This document shows positions 53,872-63,818 of a stretch of DNA of 64,000 nucleotides, in pieces (positions within the stretch are counted from its first letter, which is position 1; each line of letters begins with the position of its first letter). Position numbers and translations under genes: made by a program. The notes below the pieces were generated by a model that worked only from the letters and a program-made list of their open reading frames with translations, searched no databases and was not told the DNA's origin. The stretch is from Rhizobium leguminosarum bv. trifolii WSM2297 (GTDB lineage Bacteria > Pseudomonadota > Alphaproteobacteria > Rhizobiales > Rhizobiaceae). Location of the stretch: assembly GCF_000271845.1 (NCBI RefSeq), contig NZ_JH719392.1, positions 721,928-785,927 on the forward strand, in the 5' to 3' direction.

Positions 53872-55403
53872 CCATCACGCTTCATCCGGGCTCCGTCTCG
53901 CTCAAGGATCTGGAAATCATCTATTGGACCGGCGAGCCGGCCAGGCTCGATCCCGCCTTCGATGTCGGTATCGCCAAGGCCGCCGCCCGCATCGCCGAGA
54001 TCGCCGCCGGCAACGCGCCGGTTTACGGCATCAATACCGGCTTCGGCAAACTCGCGTCGATCAAGATCGACAGTGCCGATGTCGCCACGCTGCAGCGCAA
54101 TCTCATCCTGTCGCATTGCTGCGGCATCGGCGCGCCGCTGCCCGAAAATGTCGTGCGGCTGATCATGGCACTGAAGCTGGTCTCGCTCGGGCGCGGCGCT
54201 TCCGGCGTGCGGCTGGAGCTCGTGCGGCTGATCGAGGGCATGCTGGAAAAGGGCGTCATCCCGCTGATCCCGGAAAAGGGCTCGGTCGGCGCTTCCGGCG
54301 ATCTTGCGCCGCTCGCCCATATGGCGGCGGTAATGATGGGCGAGGCCGAAGCTTTCTTCGCCGGGGAACGCCTGCCGGGCGCCGAGGCCCTCGAAAGGGC
54401 CGGTCTGAAGCCGGTCGTGCTCGCCGCCAAGGAAGGCCTGGCGCTGATCAACGGCACCCAGACTTCGACGGCGCTCGCACTTGCCGGCCTCTTCCGAGCC
54501 CACCGCGCCGCACAGTCCGCCCTGATCACCGGCGCCATGTCGACGGATGCGGCCATGGGCTCTTCGGCGCCCTTCCATCCGGATATTCATACGCTGCGCG
54601 GCCATAAGGGCCAGATCGATACGGCATCCGCCCTTCGCGCCCTGCTCGAACAATCGGTCATCCGCCAGAGCCATATCGAAGGCGACGAGCGCGTCCAGGA
54701 TCCCTATTGCATCCGCTGCCAGCCGCAGGTCGACGGCGCATGCCTGGATCTGCTGCGCTCGGTCGCCCGCACCCTCGAAATTGAAGCCAATGCGGTCACC
54801 GACAATCCGCTGGTGCTGTCGGATAATTCGGTCGTATCCGGCGGCAACTTCCACGCAGAGCCGGTCGCCTTCGCCGCCGACCAGATCGCGCTTGCCATCT
54901 GCGAGATCGGCGCGATTTCGCAGCGCCGCATCGCGCTGCTGGTCGATCCGACGCTGTCCTACGGCCTGCCGGCCTTCCTCGCCAAGAAGCCGGGCTTGAA
55001 TTCCGGCCTGATGATCGCCGAGGTCACCTCGGCAGCGCTGATGTCGGAGAACAAGCAGATGTCGCATCCGGCCTCGGTCGATTCGACCCCGACCTCGGCC
55101 AACCAGGAAGACCATGTCTCCATGGCCTGCCACGGCGCCCGCCGCCTGTTGCAGATGAGCGAGAACCTGTTCGGCATCATCGGCATCGAGGCGCTGACCG
55201 CGGCCCAAGGCGTCGAGCTGCGCGCGCCGCTTTCGACCAGCCCGGAGCTGACCAGGGCGATCGAAATGATCCGCGAGAAAATTCCGAGCCTCGAGACCGA
55301 CCGCTACATGGCAAATGACCTCGCCGCCGCCGCCGAACTGGTGGCGACGGGCGCGCTCAACGCCTCGGTTTCGAATGGCATCCTACCGGTTCTGGAGGGT
55401 TGA
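53868..55403 (+). CDS. hutH: histidine ammonia-lyase (HutH)
   Basis: A 511-residue canonical histidine ammonia-lyase, which turns L-histidine into urocanate. The MIO-forming triad Ala142-Ser143-Gly144 sits in [14 protein letters not shown]. The catalytic tyrosine is in YGINTGFG (residues 53-60), and the C-terminal QEDHVSM motif is present. Length and motifs are normal. It overlaps hutI by 4 bp. The contrast with the MIO-less paralogue at 44685-46178 makes this the likely sole lyase of the pathway. Confidence 0.93.
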   Translation: MTITLHPGSVSLKDLEIIYWTGEPARLDPAFDVGIAKAAARIAEIAAGNAPVYGINTGFGKLASIKIDSADVATLQRNLILSHCCGIGAPLPENVVRLIMALKLVSLGRGASGVRLELVRLIEGMLEKGVIPLIPEKGSVGASGDLAPLAHMAAVMMGEAEAFFAGERLPGAEALERAGLKPVVLAAKEGLALINGTQTSTALALAGLFRAHRAAQSALITGAMSTDAAMGSSAPFHPDIHTLRGHKGQIDTASALRALLEQSVIRQSHIEGDERVQDPYCIRCQPQVDGACLDLLRSVARTLEIEANAVTDNPLVLSDNSVVSGGNFHAEPVAFAADQIALAICEIGAISQRRIALLVDPTLSYGLPAFLAKKPGLNSGLMIAEVTSAALMSENKQMSHPASVDSTPTSANQEDHVSMACHGARRLLQMSENLFGIIGIEALTAAQGVELRAPLSTSPELTRAIEMIREKIPSLETDRYMANDLAAAAELVATGALNASVSNGILPVLEG

Positions 55404-55455
55404 TCGTGATGTCTCTGTATTTGGCACCCCCCTGCACTATCGGAGTGCTTTGCCC

Positions 55456-56259
55456 ATGACCGCACCCTACGAAATCCGCCAGGGCACCTCACCCGTCATC
55501 CTCGGCTTCCCCCATACAGGAACCGACGTGCCGGCTGAGATCGCCGACCGGCTCAACGACAATGGCAGGTTGCTTGCCGATACCGACTGGCACATCCACC
55601 AGCTCTACGACGGCCTGCTCGATAGCGTCACGACCGTGCGCGCCACCTTCCATCGCTACGTGATCGACGCCAACCGCGATCCCCAGGGCGTCAGCCTCTA
55701 TCCCGGCCAGAACACCACCGGCCTGGTTCCGGAAACGGACTTCGACGGCAAGCCGATCTGGAAGGATGGGCAGGCGCCTGATCAAGGCGATATCGCGGCG
55801 CGGCTGCGGGATTTTCATGCGCCCTATCATGCGGCACTTGCCGCCGAGATCGAGCGCGTCAGAGCCATCCATGGCGTGGCGATCCTCTATGATTGCCACT
55901 CGATCCGCTCCCACATTCCCTTCCTGTTCGAGGGCAAGCTGCCGGACTTCAATATCGGCACCGATATGGGCAAGACCTGCGACAGCGCCATCGCGCAGGC
56001 GACGCTCACCGTCGTCGAATCCGCCGAAGGTTACGACAGCATCCTCAACGGTCGCTTCAAGGGCGGTTGGACGACACGCCATTATGGCCGACCGGAGACC
56101 GGCGTGCACGCGATCCAGATGGAGCTCGCGCAATCGACCCATCTCCAAACCGAGACAACACCCTTCGCCTACGACGCGGCTAAGGCCGACAAGCTTCGCG
56201 TCCATCTCAAAGACATTCTGGTGCGCATCGAACAGATCGCACCCGACCTGAAACGATAA
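55456..56259 (+). CDS. hutG: N-formylglutamate deformylase (HutG)
   Basis: A 267-residue hydrolase that releases formate from N-formyl-L-glutamate, giving glutamate. The N-terminus has VILGFPHTGTDVP with the first metal histidine, then TFHRYVIDANRDP and LYDCHSIRSHIPFLFEG. The ATG at 55456 has GGAG 11 nt upstream; the open frame before it overlaps hutH and is not real. It lies between hutH and hutU and partners HutF in the same branch. Confidence 0.9.
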   Translation: MTAPYEIRQGTSPVILGFPHTGTDVPAEIADRLNDNGRLLADTDWHIHQLYDGLLDSVTTVRATFHRYVIDANRDPQGVSLYPGQNTTGLVPETDFDGKPIWKDGQAPDQGDIAARLRDFHAPYHAALAAEIERVRAIHGVAILYDCHSIRSHIPFLFEGKLPDFNIGTDMGKTCDSAIAQATLTVVESAEGYDSILNGRFKGGWTTRHYGRPETGVHAIQMELAQSTHLQTETTPFAYDAAKADKLRVHLKDILVRIEQIAPDLKR

Positions 56260-56283
56260 CGATCATTTGACAGGGGAATCGCC

Positions 56284-57957
56284 ATGAACAATCCACGTCA
56301 CAACATCCGCGAAATCCGCGCACCCCGCGGCAACGATCTCAATGCCAAGAGCTGGATGACCGAAGCGCCGCTGCGCATGCTGATGAACAATCTCGATCCC
56401 GACGTCGCCGAAAATCCGAACGAGCTCGTCGTTTATGGCGGCATCGGCCGCGCCACCCGTACCTGGGAGGATTTCGACCGCATCGTCGCGACGCTGAAGA
56501 CGCTGACGGAAGAAGAAACGCTGGTCGTTCAATCCGGCAAGCCGGTCGGCGTCTTCCGCACCCACAAGGACGCGCCGCGAGTGCTGATCGCCAATTCCAA
56601 TCTGGTGCCGCATTGGGCGACCTGGGATCATTTCAACGAGCTGGATAAGAAGGGCCTTGCCATGTACGGCCAGATGACGGCCGGCTCGTGGATCTATATC
56701 GGCACGCAGGGCATCGTCCAGGGCACTTACGAGACGTTTGTCGAGGCCGGCCGTCAGCATTATGACGGCAATCTCAAGGGCAAATGGATCCTGACCGGCG
56801 GCCTCGGCGGCATGGGCGGCGCCCAGCCGCTCGCCGCCGTCATGGCCGGTGCCTGCTGCCTCGCCGTCGAATGCAATCCCGATTCGATCGATTTCCGGCT
56901 GCGCACCCGCTATCTCGACGCCAAGGCCGAGACGCTCGACGAGGCGCTTGAAATGATCGATCGCTGGACGAAGGCAGGCGAAGCCAAGTCCGTCGGCCTG
57001 CTCGGCAATGCCGCCGAGATCCTGCCGGAAATGGTCCGCCGCGGCATCCGCCCGGATATGGTCACCGACCAGACCTCGGCGCACGACCCGATCAACGGCT
57101 ACCTGCCGAAGGGCTGGACCATGGGCGAGTGGAAGGCCAAGCGCGAAAGCGATCCGAAGGCTGTGGAAAAGGCGGCACGCGCCTCGATGCGCGAGCATGT
57201 CGAAGCAATGATCGCCTTCTGGGACGCCGGTGTTCCGACGCTCGACTACGGCAACAATATCCGCCAGGTCGCCAAGGACGAAGGCCTCGAAAACGCCTTT
57301 GCCTTCCCCGGCTTCGTGCCTGCCTATATAAGACCGCTTTTCTGCCGTGGCATCGGCCCCTTCCGCTGGGCGGCGCTGTCCGGCAATCCGGAAGATATCT
57401 ACAAGACCGATGCCAAGGTGAAGGAGTTGCTCCCCGACAACACGCATCTGCACAACTGGCTCGATATGGCCAGGGAGCGCATCGCCTTCCAGGGCCTGCC
57501 GGCTCGCATCTGCTGGGTGGGCCTCGGCGACCGCCACAAGCTCGGCCTCGCCTTCAACGAGATGGTGAGATCAGGCGAACTCTCCGCCCCGATCGTCATC
57601 GGCCGCGACCACCTCGATTCGGGCTCCGTCGCCTCGCCGAACCGCGAGACGGAGGCAATGAAGGATGGCTCTGACGCCGTCTCCGACTGGCCGCTCCTGA
57701 ACGCCCTGCTCAACACGGCGTCGGGCGCCACCTGGGTATCGCTGCATCACGGGGGCGGGGTCGGCATGGGCTTTTCGCAACATTCGGGCATGGTCATTTG
57801 CGCGGATGGCACCGATGATGCGGCAAGGCGTCTCGAGCGGGTGCTGTGGAACGATCCGGCGACCGGCGTCATGCGCCACGCCGATGCGGGCTATGAGATC
57901 GCCCTCGACTGCGCCAGGGAAAAGGGCTTGCGCCTGCCCGGCATTCTCGGGAACTGA
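56284..57957 (+). CDS. hutU: urocanate hydratase (HutU)
   Basis: A 557-residue NAD+-dependent urocanate hydratase that makes imidazolone propionate. It has the highly conserved [14 protein letters not shown] and [19 protein letters not shown] stretches, the NAD region [20 protein letters not shown] and the cysteine in NYGNN-type and [17 protein letters not shown] regions. GGGGAA precedes the ATG by 8 nt. Length is standard. It ends 5 bp before hutD. Confidence 0.94.
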   Translation: MNNPRHNIREIRAPRGNDLNAKSWMTEAPLRMLMNNLDPDVAENPNELVVYGGIGRATRTWEDFDRIVATLKTLTEEETLVVQSGKPVGVFRTHKDAPRVLIANSNLVPHWATWDHFNELDKKGLAMYGQMTAGSWIYIGTQGIVQGTYETFVEAGRQHYDGNLKGKWILTGGLGGMGGAQPLAAVMAGACCLAVECNPDSIDFRLRTRYLDAKAETLDEALEMIDRWTKAGEAKSVGLLGNAAEILPEMVRRGIRPDMVTDQTSAHDPINGYLPKGWTMGEWKAKRESDPKAVEKAARASMREHVEAMIAFWDAGVPTLDYGNNIRQVAKDEGLENAFAFPGFVPAYIRPLFCRGIGPFRWAALSGNPEDIYKTDAKVKELLPDNTHLHNWLDMARERIAFQGLPARICWVGLGDRHKLGLAFNEMVRSGELSAPIVIGRDHLDSGSVASPNRETEAMKDGSDAVSDWPLLNALLNTASGATWVSLHHGGGVGMGFSQHSGMVICADGTDDAARRLERVLWNDPATGVMRHADAGYEIALDCAREKGLRLPGILGN

Positions 57958-57962
57958 GCCTC

Positions 57963-58538
57963 GTGAGGATCCTGCGCGCCGGCGATTACAAACGCATGCC
58001 TTGGAAAAACGGCGGCGGCGAAACGGTGGAGATCGCCGTTTCGCCCGAAGACGCCGGGCTTGCCGGTTTCGACTGGCGCGTCAGCATGGCGACCGTCGCA
58101 ACCGATGGGCCGTTTTCGATCTTCCCGGGCATCGACCGCACGCTGGCTATCCTTGACGGCAACGGCATGACGCTCGACATCGACGGCAGCGCGCCGGTTC
58201 TGCTGACGACGGCAAGCGATCCTTTGGCCTTCCCGGCGGACATCCCGGTCGCCGCCAGGCTGCGGGACGGCGCGATCACCGATCTCAACGTCATGACCCG
58301 CCGCGAGGGATTTGGCCACACGCTGATCCGCATCAACGTCAATGGAGGCAAGACCGTGCCGCTGACGTCGTCGACATGCCTGTTGCTCTGCCACCGCGGC
58401 GCCCTGTGGTTCCGGCAAAGCAATGAGACCGGCACGCTTGCGGCCGGCGATGCGCTGCTGATGACGGATGCGGCCGGATCGGAACTCAAAATCGATGGCG
58501 AGGCAACCTGTTATCTTGCGTCGATCACGACCGACTAA
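57963..58538 (+). CDS. hutD: HutD-family protein
   Basis: A 191-residue double-cupin protein of the HutD family, found in many hut operons and thought to limit or tune pathway activity; no enzyme activity is established. The start is a GTG at 57963, 5 bp after the hutU stop codon. It opens with RAGDYKRMPWKNGGGETVEI, the family signature (K-x-MPWKNGGG-x-T). A hairpin terminator follows 39 bp after its stop codon and closes the hutIHGUD operon. Confidence 0.88.
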   Translation: MRILRAGDYKRMPWKNGGGETVEIAVSPEDAGLAGFDWRVSMATVATDGPFSIFPGIDRTLAILDGNGMTLDIDGSAPVLLTTASDPLAFPADIPVAARLRDGAITDLNVMTRREGFGHTLIRINVNGGKTVPLTSSTCLLLCHRGALWFRQSNETGTLAAGDALLMTDAAGSELKIDGEATCYLASITTD

Positions 58539-58576
58539 TCTTGGCGCAACAGCCTGAAAAAATTGGGCAATCGAAT

Positions 58577-58604
58577 AATGGTCCGGGCGTTCGCGCGGAC
58601 CATT
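58577..58604 (+). terminator. terminator of the hut operon
   Basis: Arms 58577-58585 and 58596-58604 form a perfect 9-bp stem with a 10-nt loop. The right arm runs into ttcaattt, a weak T-rich tail. Confidence 0.65.
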
Positions 58605-58712
58605 TCAATTTCGGGCCATGGACGTCATTCCTGCTTTCGGTCTAAACTTCGCCTTTCTGATGCAGAAGAAGACCTAGACTGTCCGGGCGTGCCGGGTAGC
58701 AATGGAGCAGGC

Positions 58713-59342
58713 GTGACGGATCCCTACGATATTCTCGGCGTTGAACGCGATGCGGATGAGGCAAAGCTGAAGGCCGCCTATCGGCGCCTGGCAAAGGTCG
58801 CTCATCCCGATTCGGGCGGCGATACCGAAGCTTTCGACATCCTGCAGAAGGCCTATGCGCTGCTTCTCGACCCGGTCCGGCGCAAGGTTTACGACGACAC
58901 CGGCTATGACGTCGAGTTCGCCGATGCCGCCGAGCTGCAGGCGCTTGTGATGATCGAGAAACTGGTCACCGACGCGGTGCTCGACGAGCGCGAGCCCGGA
59001 AGTTTCGATCCGGTCGCCGTCATGCAGGACAGCCTTTCTGAGGAACTGCGCAAAGCGCGATTCAGCAAGAGCGAGCTGCAGCGCCACGCCTCGCGCGTCG
59101 CGCTGCATCTGGAGCGGCTCGAAAAACAGTCCGGCCGCGATGTACTCGCCCACATGTTCCGCGCCCGCATCGAAGCGATCTCCAAGGCGGTCGCGGAAAC
59201 CGAGGCGAAGATCAAGGCGACGGAACGCGCCGCCGACATGCTGAGCGGCTATGTCTACGACATCGATGCGACGCCGCTGCCGGAGGCCTCGGTCGCCAAC
59301 CTCGAATGGGTCGAGACCTCCAGAAGCCGCTCCACCGGCTGA
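58713..59342 (+). CDS. J-domain protein
   Basis: A 209-residue DnaJ-like co-chaperone. The J domain occupies residues 1-65 (DPYDILGVERDADEAKLKAA, the HPD motif in VAHPDSGGD, and FDILQKAYALLLDPVRRK). No Gly/Phe or zinc-finger region follows; the remaining 140 residues are helical and coiled-coil-like. It should stimulate an Hsp70, with unknown client. The start is a GTG at 58713 with GGAG upstream; a longer open frame to 58563 covers the hut terminator and is rejected. Confidence 0.82.
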   Translation: MTDPYDILGVERDADEAKLKAAYRRLAKVAHPDSGGDTEAFDILQKAYALLLDPVRRKVYDDTGYDVEFADAAELQALVMIEKLVTDAVLDEREPGSFDPVAVMQDSLSEELRKARFSKSELQRHASRVALHLERLEKQSGRDVLAHMFRARIEAISKAVAETEAKIKATERAADMLSGYVYDIDATPLPEASVANLEWVETSRSRSTG

Positions 59343-59362
59343 CCAAGCGGCCGGCTTTAGTC

Positions 59363-60064
59363 TTAATAGGACAGCTTCGGATACCAGTCGGGCGCCCGGC
59401 CTTCAGGTGTGCAATCGAGCACGGTCCAGAGTGGCATCAGATCGGGCGCGCCGCGCGGGTCCTCGCCGGGATCGGCCGTCACCCCGCCCATTTCCTGGCT
59501 CCAGAAATGGCGAATGGTGCCGTCGCGGCGCGTGAAGACGTTGTAGGCGGCATCATCCCCGCCGCCCGTGCCGATGGCGTGATAGTCGCGGCTGTAGTCG
59601 CCCGTCGGGTCGGAATAGAGCGGCAGGTGATGCCAGCCGCGCTCCTTCTTGAAGGCAAGCAGCCGGCCGATCGGCGAAAGCGCGACGACGGCAAGGGCGA
59701 CGCGCTGCTGCATATCAGGCACCTCGCCGTCCCAGGCCGACAGCAGCGAGGTGCACATCGGGCACGGGCGCTCCCGCTCCGGGCCGAACATATAGCTGTA
59801 AACGACCAGCGTGTCCTTGTCGGCGAAGAGCTCGCTGAAGCTTATCGGCCCGTCAACACCTTCGAAACGGTAATCCTTTTTCACTTCGCCGCCCGGCGGC
59901 AGCGCCCGGCGCTGTTTCGCCACGCGCTCGATGTGCCGGCGCAATTCGATCTCTTCGGCAAGGAGCGCATCCCGAGCGATGCGATATTCCTCGCTCTCAT
60001 TGGGGAAGCGGACGCCGTTCTTTGCCGCGAGCACGGCTGCGGGAACCAGATGCTGATGATCCAT
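59363..60064 (-). CDS. DUF899-family thioredoxin-like protein
   Basis: A 233-residue protein of the DUF899 family, with a thioredoxin-like fold. Family landmarks: EYRIARDALLAEEIELRRHI at the start, DYRFEGVDG, YSYMFGPERERPCPMC with a C-x-M-C type pair, and the C-terminal FWSQEMG. AAGGAGGATAT precedes the ATG at 60064. Proteins of this family are often induced with stress genes, but no reaction is proven. It is convergent with the J-domain gene, 20 bp apart. Confidence 0.85.
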   Translation of the reverse strand: MDHQHLVPAAVLAAKNGVRFPNESEEYRIARDALLAEEIELRRHIERVAKQRRALPPGGEVKKDYRFEGVDGPISFSELFADKDTLVVYSYMFGPERERPCPMCTSLLSAWDGEVPDMQQRVALAVVALSPIGRLLAFKKERGWHHLPLYSDPTGDYSRDYHAIGTGGGDDAAYNVFTRRDGTIRHFWSQEMGGVTADPGEDPRGAPDLMPLWTVLDCTPEGRAPDWYPKLSY

Positions 60065-60310
60065 GACATATCCTCCTTCTGTTGCCGCGCGTCCTAGACG
60101 CGCCAAGAACGTGCTGAAGCCACAGCGGGAATTGCGGCACACGTTAGCATGACGATCGGCGTATACGAAAATCGACAGTACCGGCGCGAAAAAATGGACT
60201 CTCGAGGAGCTCCAGAACAGAACAATTGCATCAGCGGCCGAGAGACCGGCATGAAGAGCGTCATGCCGGTCGATGACGGTTCACGTGGCGTGGAGCTGCG
60301 TGTCTGTCTT

Positions 60311-61213
60311 TCAGTGTTGGAGAACCACCTTCCCGGGAGCCCCTGCGGCAACCGCGCTTTGGGCGAGGCCGATCTGGTCCAGAGTAAAGGTGTGGGAAAT
60401 CGGGATCACCAGCTCACCGCTGGCGGCAGACGCCAGAATAGCGTCGAGCATGGCCGCGTCGGTGCGGTGGTAGAGTTCACGGATGGTAACCCGGTTTCCG
60501 GCATTGGCGCCTTCGGGCACCGGGACAATGCTCGCAACCGTGCCGCCGTCGCGAACATTGCCGATGAGGTTGCCGGCCACGGGGCCGGCCGTACTGATCG
60601 CATAGTCGAAGCTCGGGCTTGCGGCGGCAACGGTGATATCGAGCGCTTCGCCCGCCTGTTCCAGGCCCTCGCTCAACCGCTCGGGCCGGACCCCGGCCAC
60701 CGGCTTTGCGCCGATCTGCTTGAGATATTGGATGGCTGACCGCCCGACCGTGCCGAGGCCGCCGGAAACGAGAACCCGGTCGCCGGCCTTGACGCCGAGC
60801 GCTTCGACGGTCTGCCGGCCGGTAAGGCCTGCCTTGACCAGTGAGGCGCCCTGCTCGAAGCTCAATGCGGCGGGCAGCTTTGCGATGGATGTGAAGGGAA
60901 CGACACCGTATTCGGCATGTGCGCCTTTGCCGTTTGCGGCAAAATCGGCGACGACACGGTCACCGACCGCAAAACCGCTCACGCCTTCGCCGAGGCCTGA
61001 AATGGTACCGGCGGCGTCACCTCCGAGAATTGCCGGCAGCGGCAGCGGGATGAGTTTGGCCATGAAGCCCTGGCGCAGGATCAGATCGAAAGGATTGACG
61101 GCGGATGTCTTGATCTTGATGAGGACTTCGCCCGGTCCGGGTTTCGGCGCCGGAATATCACCGATTTCGAACTGATCGACATCGCCGTAGGATTTGAGAA
61201 GTGCGGCTTTCAT
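60311..61213 (-). CDS. MDR-type NADP-dependent quinone oxidoreductase
   Basis: A 300-residue medium-chain reductase of the zinc-free quinone oxidoreductase/zeta-crystallin group. The N-terminal half reads FEIGDIPAPKPGPGEVLIKI and NPFDLILRQG; the nucleotide-binding motif is GGLGTVGRSA in the second half. It lacks the structural zinc cysteines. It is probably a cytoplasmic NADPH-dependent reductase of quinones or reactive carbonyls. The DoxX-like and dioxygenase genes upstream run in the same direction, so the three may be coexpressed, possibly under the LysR regulator at 62802. Confidence 0.85.
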   Translation of the reverse strand: MKAALLKSYGDVDQFEIGDIPAPKPGPGEVLIKIKTSAVNPFDLILRQGFMAKLIPLPLPAILGGDAAGTISGLGEGVSGFAVGDRVVADFAANGKGAHAEYGVVPFTSIAKLPAALSFEQGASLVKAGLTGRQTVEALGVKAGDRVLVSGGLGTVGRSAIQYLKQIGAKPVAGVRPERLSEGLEQAGEALDITVAAASPSFDYAISTAGPVAGNLIGNVRDGGTVASIVPVPEGANAGNRVTIRELYHRTDAAMLDAILASAASGELVIPISHTFTLDQIGLAQSAVAAGAPGKVVLQH

Positions 61214-61303
61214 TGCGCGTCTCCAGAATTGATCGTCTTATTTGTGCTGCTGCCGGCTGCCGCTCGGCAGCCAGGCATAGGCCGGTTTCCGGCTGGCGCC
61301 GCC

Positions 61304-61702
61304 TCAGGCCGTGGAGGGCCGACGAGCATTGTCGAGCGTCCAGGCTCCGCCGCCGGCAAAGGCGATGTAGAGGAAGATGAAGCAGAACAGGATCGCGCCT
61401 TCACCCATGTTCAGCGCGGGCCAGAAGCCATAGGGCATATGGCCCATGAAGTAGGCGGCGGCCATTTCGCCGGAAGCGATGAATGCTGCGATGCGCGTTT
61501 GAAATCCGACGAGCATCAGAGCCGAGGTGATCACCTCGATTGCCCCGGCCACCAGCATGATGGCGGGCAGCGGATAGGGTACGCCTTGAATCGGGCCCGG
61601 AAACTGCAGAAACTTCATGGTCGCGTGTTCGAGGAAGAGAAGGGCCGCCATGATGCGCAGAAGGGCGAGGACATATGGCCTCCATTTACCGGTATCGGTC
61701 AT
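61304..61702 (-). CDS. DoxX-family membrane protein
   Basis: A 132-residue inner-membrane protein with four predicted helices (about 10-30, 45-70, 75-92, 105-122) and the DoxX pattern ALLRIMAALLFLEHATMKF, LPAIMLVAGAIEVI and ASGEMAAAYF. Its biochemical role is unclear; relatives are linked with quinone or thiosulfate oxidation and redox stress. The ATG at 61702 has GGAGAATCTC upstream; the frame is open further but the added part is low in hydrophobic content. Confidence 0.83.
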   Translation of the reverse strand: MTDTGKWRPYVLALLRIMAALLFLEHATMKFLQFPGPIQGVPYPLPAIMLVAGAIEVITSALMLVGFQTRIAAFIASGEMAAAYFMGHMPYGFWPALNMGEGAILFCFIFLYIAFAGGGAWTLDNARRPSTA

Positions 61703-61815
61703 CGAGATTCTCCAGAGGTTGATGAGAGAGATCAGGCGGCGGGGGCCGCCTTCTTGAGTTCCTGGTTTCTTTCCAGCCTTATCGCCCTGCGAAATCGGCC
61801 CGGAGTTTCCGCTGG

Positions 61816-62664
61816 TCATTGCGGGTCGCCGTTCGACGGCATGGCTGAGGGGGCGTGACCGAAACGGAAGCTCGATGCGGTGAGCCCGCCCGCGAAGTCT
61901 TTCTGATGATAGGTGGTCACACCCGGTTCGTTCTCGGCAGCGCCGACCACCACCAACAGCGGGATGAGGTGGTCTTCGCGCGGATGCGCCGCCCGGGCGG
62001 CCGGCGCCTGCTCCCACGCAATCAGCCGCTCGGTGCGCTCGTTGGATGGCGCGTGCACCAGGGTTTCCTGAAGCCAGGCGTCGAACCGGCGAGACGGCTC
62101 GTATCCGCCCGTGCCGCGCATGGCCGACAGATTGTGATAGCTGAGGCCGCTGCCGATGATCAGGACGCCTTCGTCACGCAGGGGTGCGAGCGCCCGGCCG
62201 ACCCTTAAATGCAGCGCCGGATCGTAACCCATATCCATCGAAAGCTGCACGACAGGGATGTTCTCTTCGGGATAGAGCGGCTTCATGATGCTGAAAGTGC
62301 CGTGATCGTAACCGCGCGTCGGATCGAGCGCCGCTTCGATGCCGCTGACGCGTAGCAGCTGCTGCACGCGGTTTGCGAGCTCTGGCGAACCGGGGGCATC
62401 ATAGGTGATGTGATAGAGGTGTTCCGGAAAGCCGTGATAATCGTAGACCATGCCCGGCTTGACGCCCGACGAGATGGCAAAACCTTTTTCTTCCCAGTGA
62501 CCCGAGACCATTAGGATCGCCTTCGGCGTGCCACCGAGTTCGGCGCGCATGTCGACCAGCGACCTTTCGAGCACATCGAAGTTGCGGCGGAATTCGCCCG
62601 TCATGTAGGGCCAGGGGCCGCCGCCGTGGCTGACGAAATAGGTTGGAAGTCGAGAAACTGTCAC
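61816..62664 (-). CDS. LigB-type extradiol dioxygenase (DODA family)
   Basis: A 282-residue class III extradiol ring-cleavage dioxygenase like 4,5-DOPA dioxygenase. Metal ligands are visible in YFVSHGGGPW (residues 9-18), SGHWEEKGF (about 54-62) and the YDHGTF region. The start is a GTG at 62664, supported by the motif position directly after it. It is divergent from the LysR gene, 137 bp away. The natural aromatic substrate is unknown. It probably forms a unit with the DoxX and reductase genes downstream. Confidence 0.85.
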   Translation of the reverse strand: MTVSRLPTYFVSHGGGPWPYMTGEFRRNFDVLERSLVDMRAELGGTPKAILMVSGHWEEKGFAISSGVKPGMVYDYHGFPEHLYHITYDAPGSPELANRVQQLLRVSGIEAALDPTRGYDHGTFSIMKPLYPEENIPVVQLSMDMGYDPALHLRVGRALAPLRDEGVLIIGSGLSYHNLSAMRGTGGYEPSRRFDAWLQETLVHAPSNERTERLIAWEQAPAARAAHPREDHLIPLLVVVGAAENEPGVTTYHQKDFAGGLTASSFRFGHAPSAMPSNGDPQ

Positions 62665-62801
62665 CGGGTGTGTCCTTCACAACATAGCCGCGCGTGTCGG
62701 CGGGGCTTTCGAGGATCCTGTTGCGGAAGACTTTGATTTTTTCTCGAGCATTGATCAATGTAGCCGATATTGAAGAACCATTTCCTGGATGTTGATGATC
62801 G

Positions 62802-63701
62802 ATGGACACGTTGACCAGCCTGCGGGTGTTTTGCACCGTCGCCGAATTGAAAAGCTTCACCGCTGCCGCCGATCGCCTTGGCATCTCACCAGCGATGGCG
62901 AGCAAGCATGTGATGCAGCTCGAGAACCGGCTGGGCACGCGGCTGCTCAACCGAACCAGCCGCCACGTCAGCCTGACGGAAACCGGGCGGCTTTATTTCA
63001 ACCAGACCAAGGAGATGCTCGAACGGCTGGACGAGGTGGAAGACGCCATCGGCAATGTAACGGTGGCGCCTCGTGGGACCCTGAAATTGAGCGCGCCGGT
63101 TTGGGCGGCAACCAGCTATTTTGCCGACATGCTGGCAGAGTATAATCGGCGCTATCCCGACGTCTGCCTGGACGTGGACCTCAGCGGCCGGCTGGTCAAT
63201 CTGGTTGACGAAGGTTTCGACCTTGCTCTGCGGGCAACCGCGCACGACCGGCTCGATCCGGGCCTCGTCGCCCGCCCGCTGACGAATGTGCAGTTCCGCC
63301 TCATGGCCTCGCCGGATTACCTGAGGCGAACGGGGCGCCCCGAGAATGTCGCCGATCTCAACGGCCACGCTCTGCTTCGCTACTCTGCCGTCAACTTCGG
63401 GGAAAGCATATCGCTGGACGGTCCGGACGGACCGCACAAGATCACATTCCGCACCGTGATGCTGAGCGACAACGAGACAATCATGCACTTGGCGGCGCTG
63501 CGGGGTATGGGCCTCGCCTTCCTGCCGAAATGGATGGCGGACCAGGATATCGAAGCGGGTCGGCTGGAGATTGTGCTTCCGGCAATTATGCTCGGCTTCA
63601 ACAGCACACTTTACGCAGTCTATCCGAGCCGCAAATATCTCTCGGCCAAGGTCCGCACTTTCATCGATTTTCTGACGGTGAGCACGCGGGAGATGCGATA
63701 G
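62802..63701 (+). CDS. LysR-family transcriptional regulator
   Basis: A 299-residue LysR regulator. The helix-turn-helix is at residues 1-60 (LRVFCTVAELKSFTAAADRL, SPAMASKHVMQLENRLGTRL), followed by a periplasmic-binding-like effector domain. It belongs to the group close to DsdC/CrgA-like regulators that often control nearby oxidoreductases. It is divergent from the dioxygenase-DoxX-reductase genes and is their likely regulator. The ATG at 62802 is well placed. Confidence 0.88.
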   Translation: MDTLTSLRVFCTVAELKSFTAAADRLGISPAMASKHVMQLENRLGTRLLNRTSRHVSLTETGRLYFNQTKEMLERLDEVEDAIGNVTVAPRGTLKLSAPVWAATSYFADMLAEYNRRYPDVCLDVDLSGRLVNLVDEGFDLALRATAHDRLDPGLVARPLTNVQFRLMASPDYLRRTGRPENVADLNGHALLRYSAVNFGESISLDGPDGPHKITFRTVMLSDNETIMHLAALRGMGLAFLPKWMADQDIEAGRLEIVLPAIMLGFNSTLYAVYPSRKYLSAKVRTFIDFLTVSTREMR

Positions 63702-63786
63702 ACGCTCTCACTGGAACTGGATGCCATTCTTTGCCAAGCACGGCGGCGGCGCGAAAAATGCGGCGGCAGTAAGAATCCCACATATA

Positions 63787-63818
63787 GGAATCCCGATATT
63801 CCTCCGCTTCGGGATTCC
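63787..63818. terminator. hairpin after the LysR gene; rest of the window empty
   Basis: Arms 63787-63796 and 63809-63818 are perfect 10-bp complements with a 12-nt loop. From 63702 to 64000 no gene was recognised. The last bases (aaaaagggcgctcgaccct) may begin another hairpin that continues outside the window. Confidence 0.45.

Noticed and set aside
53832..55208. 458-codon minus-strand frame over hutH, and a similar one over hutU (56263-57537)
   Set aside because: Antisense shadows of canonical hut genes.
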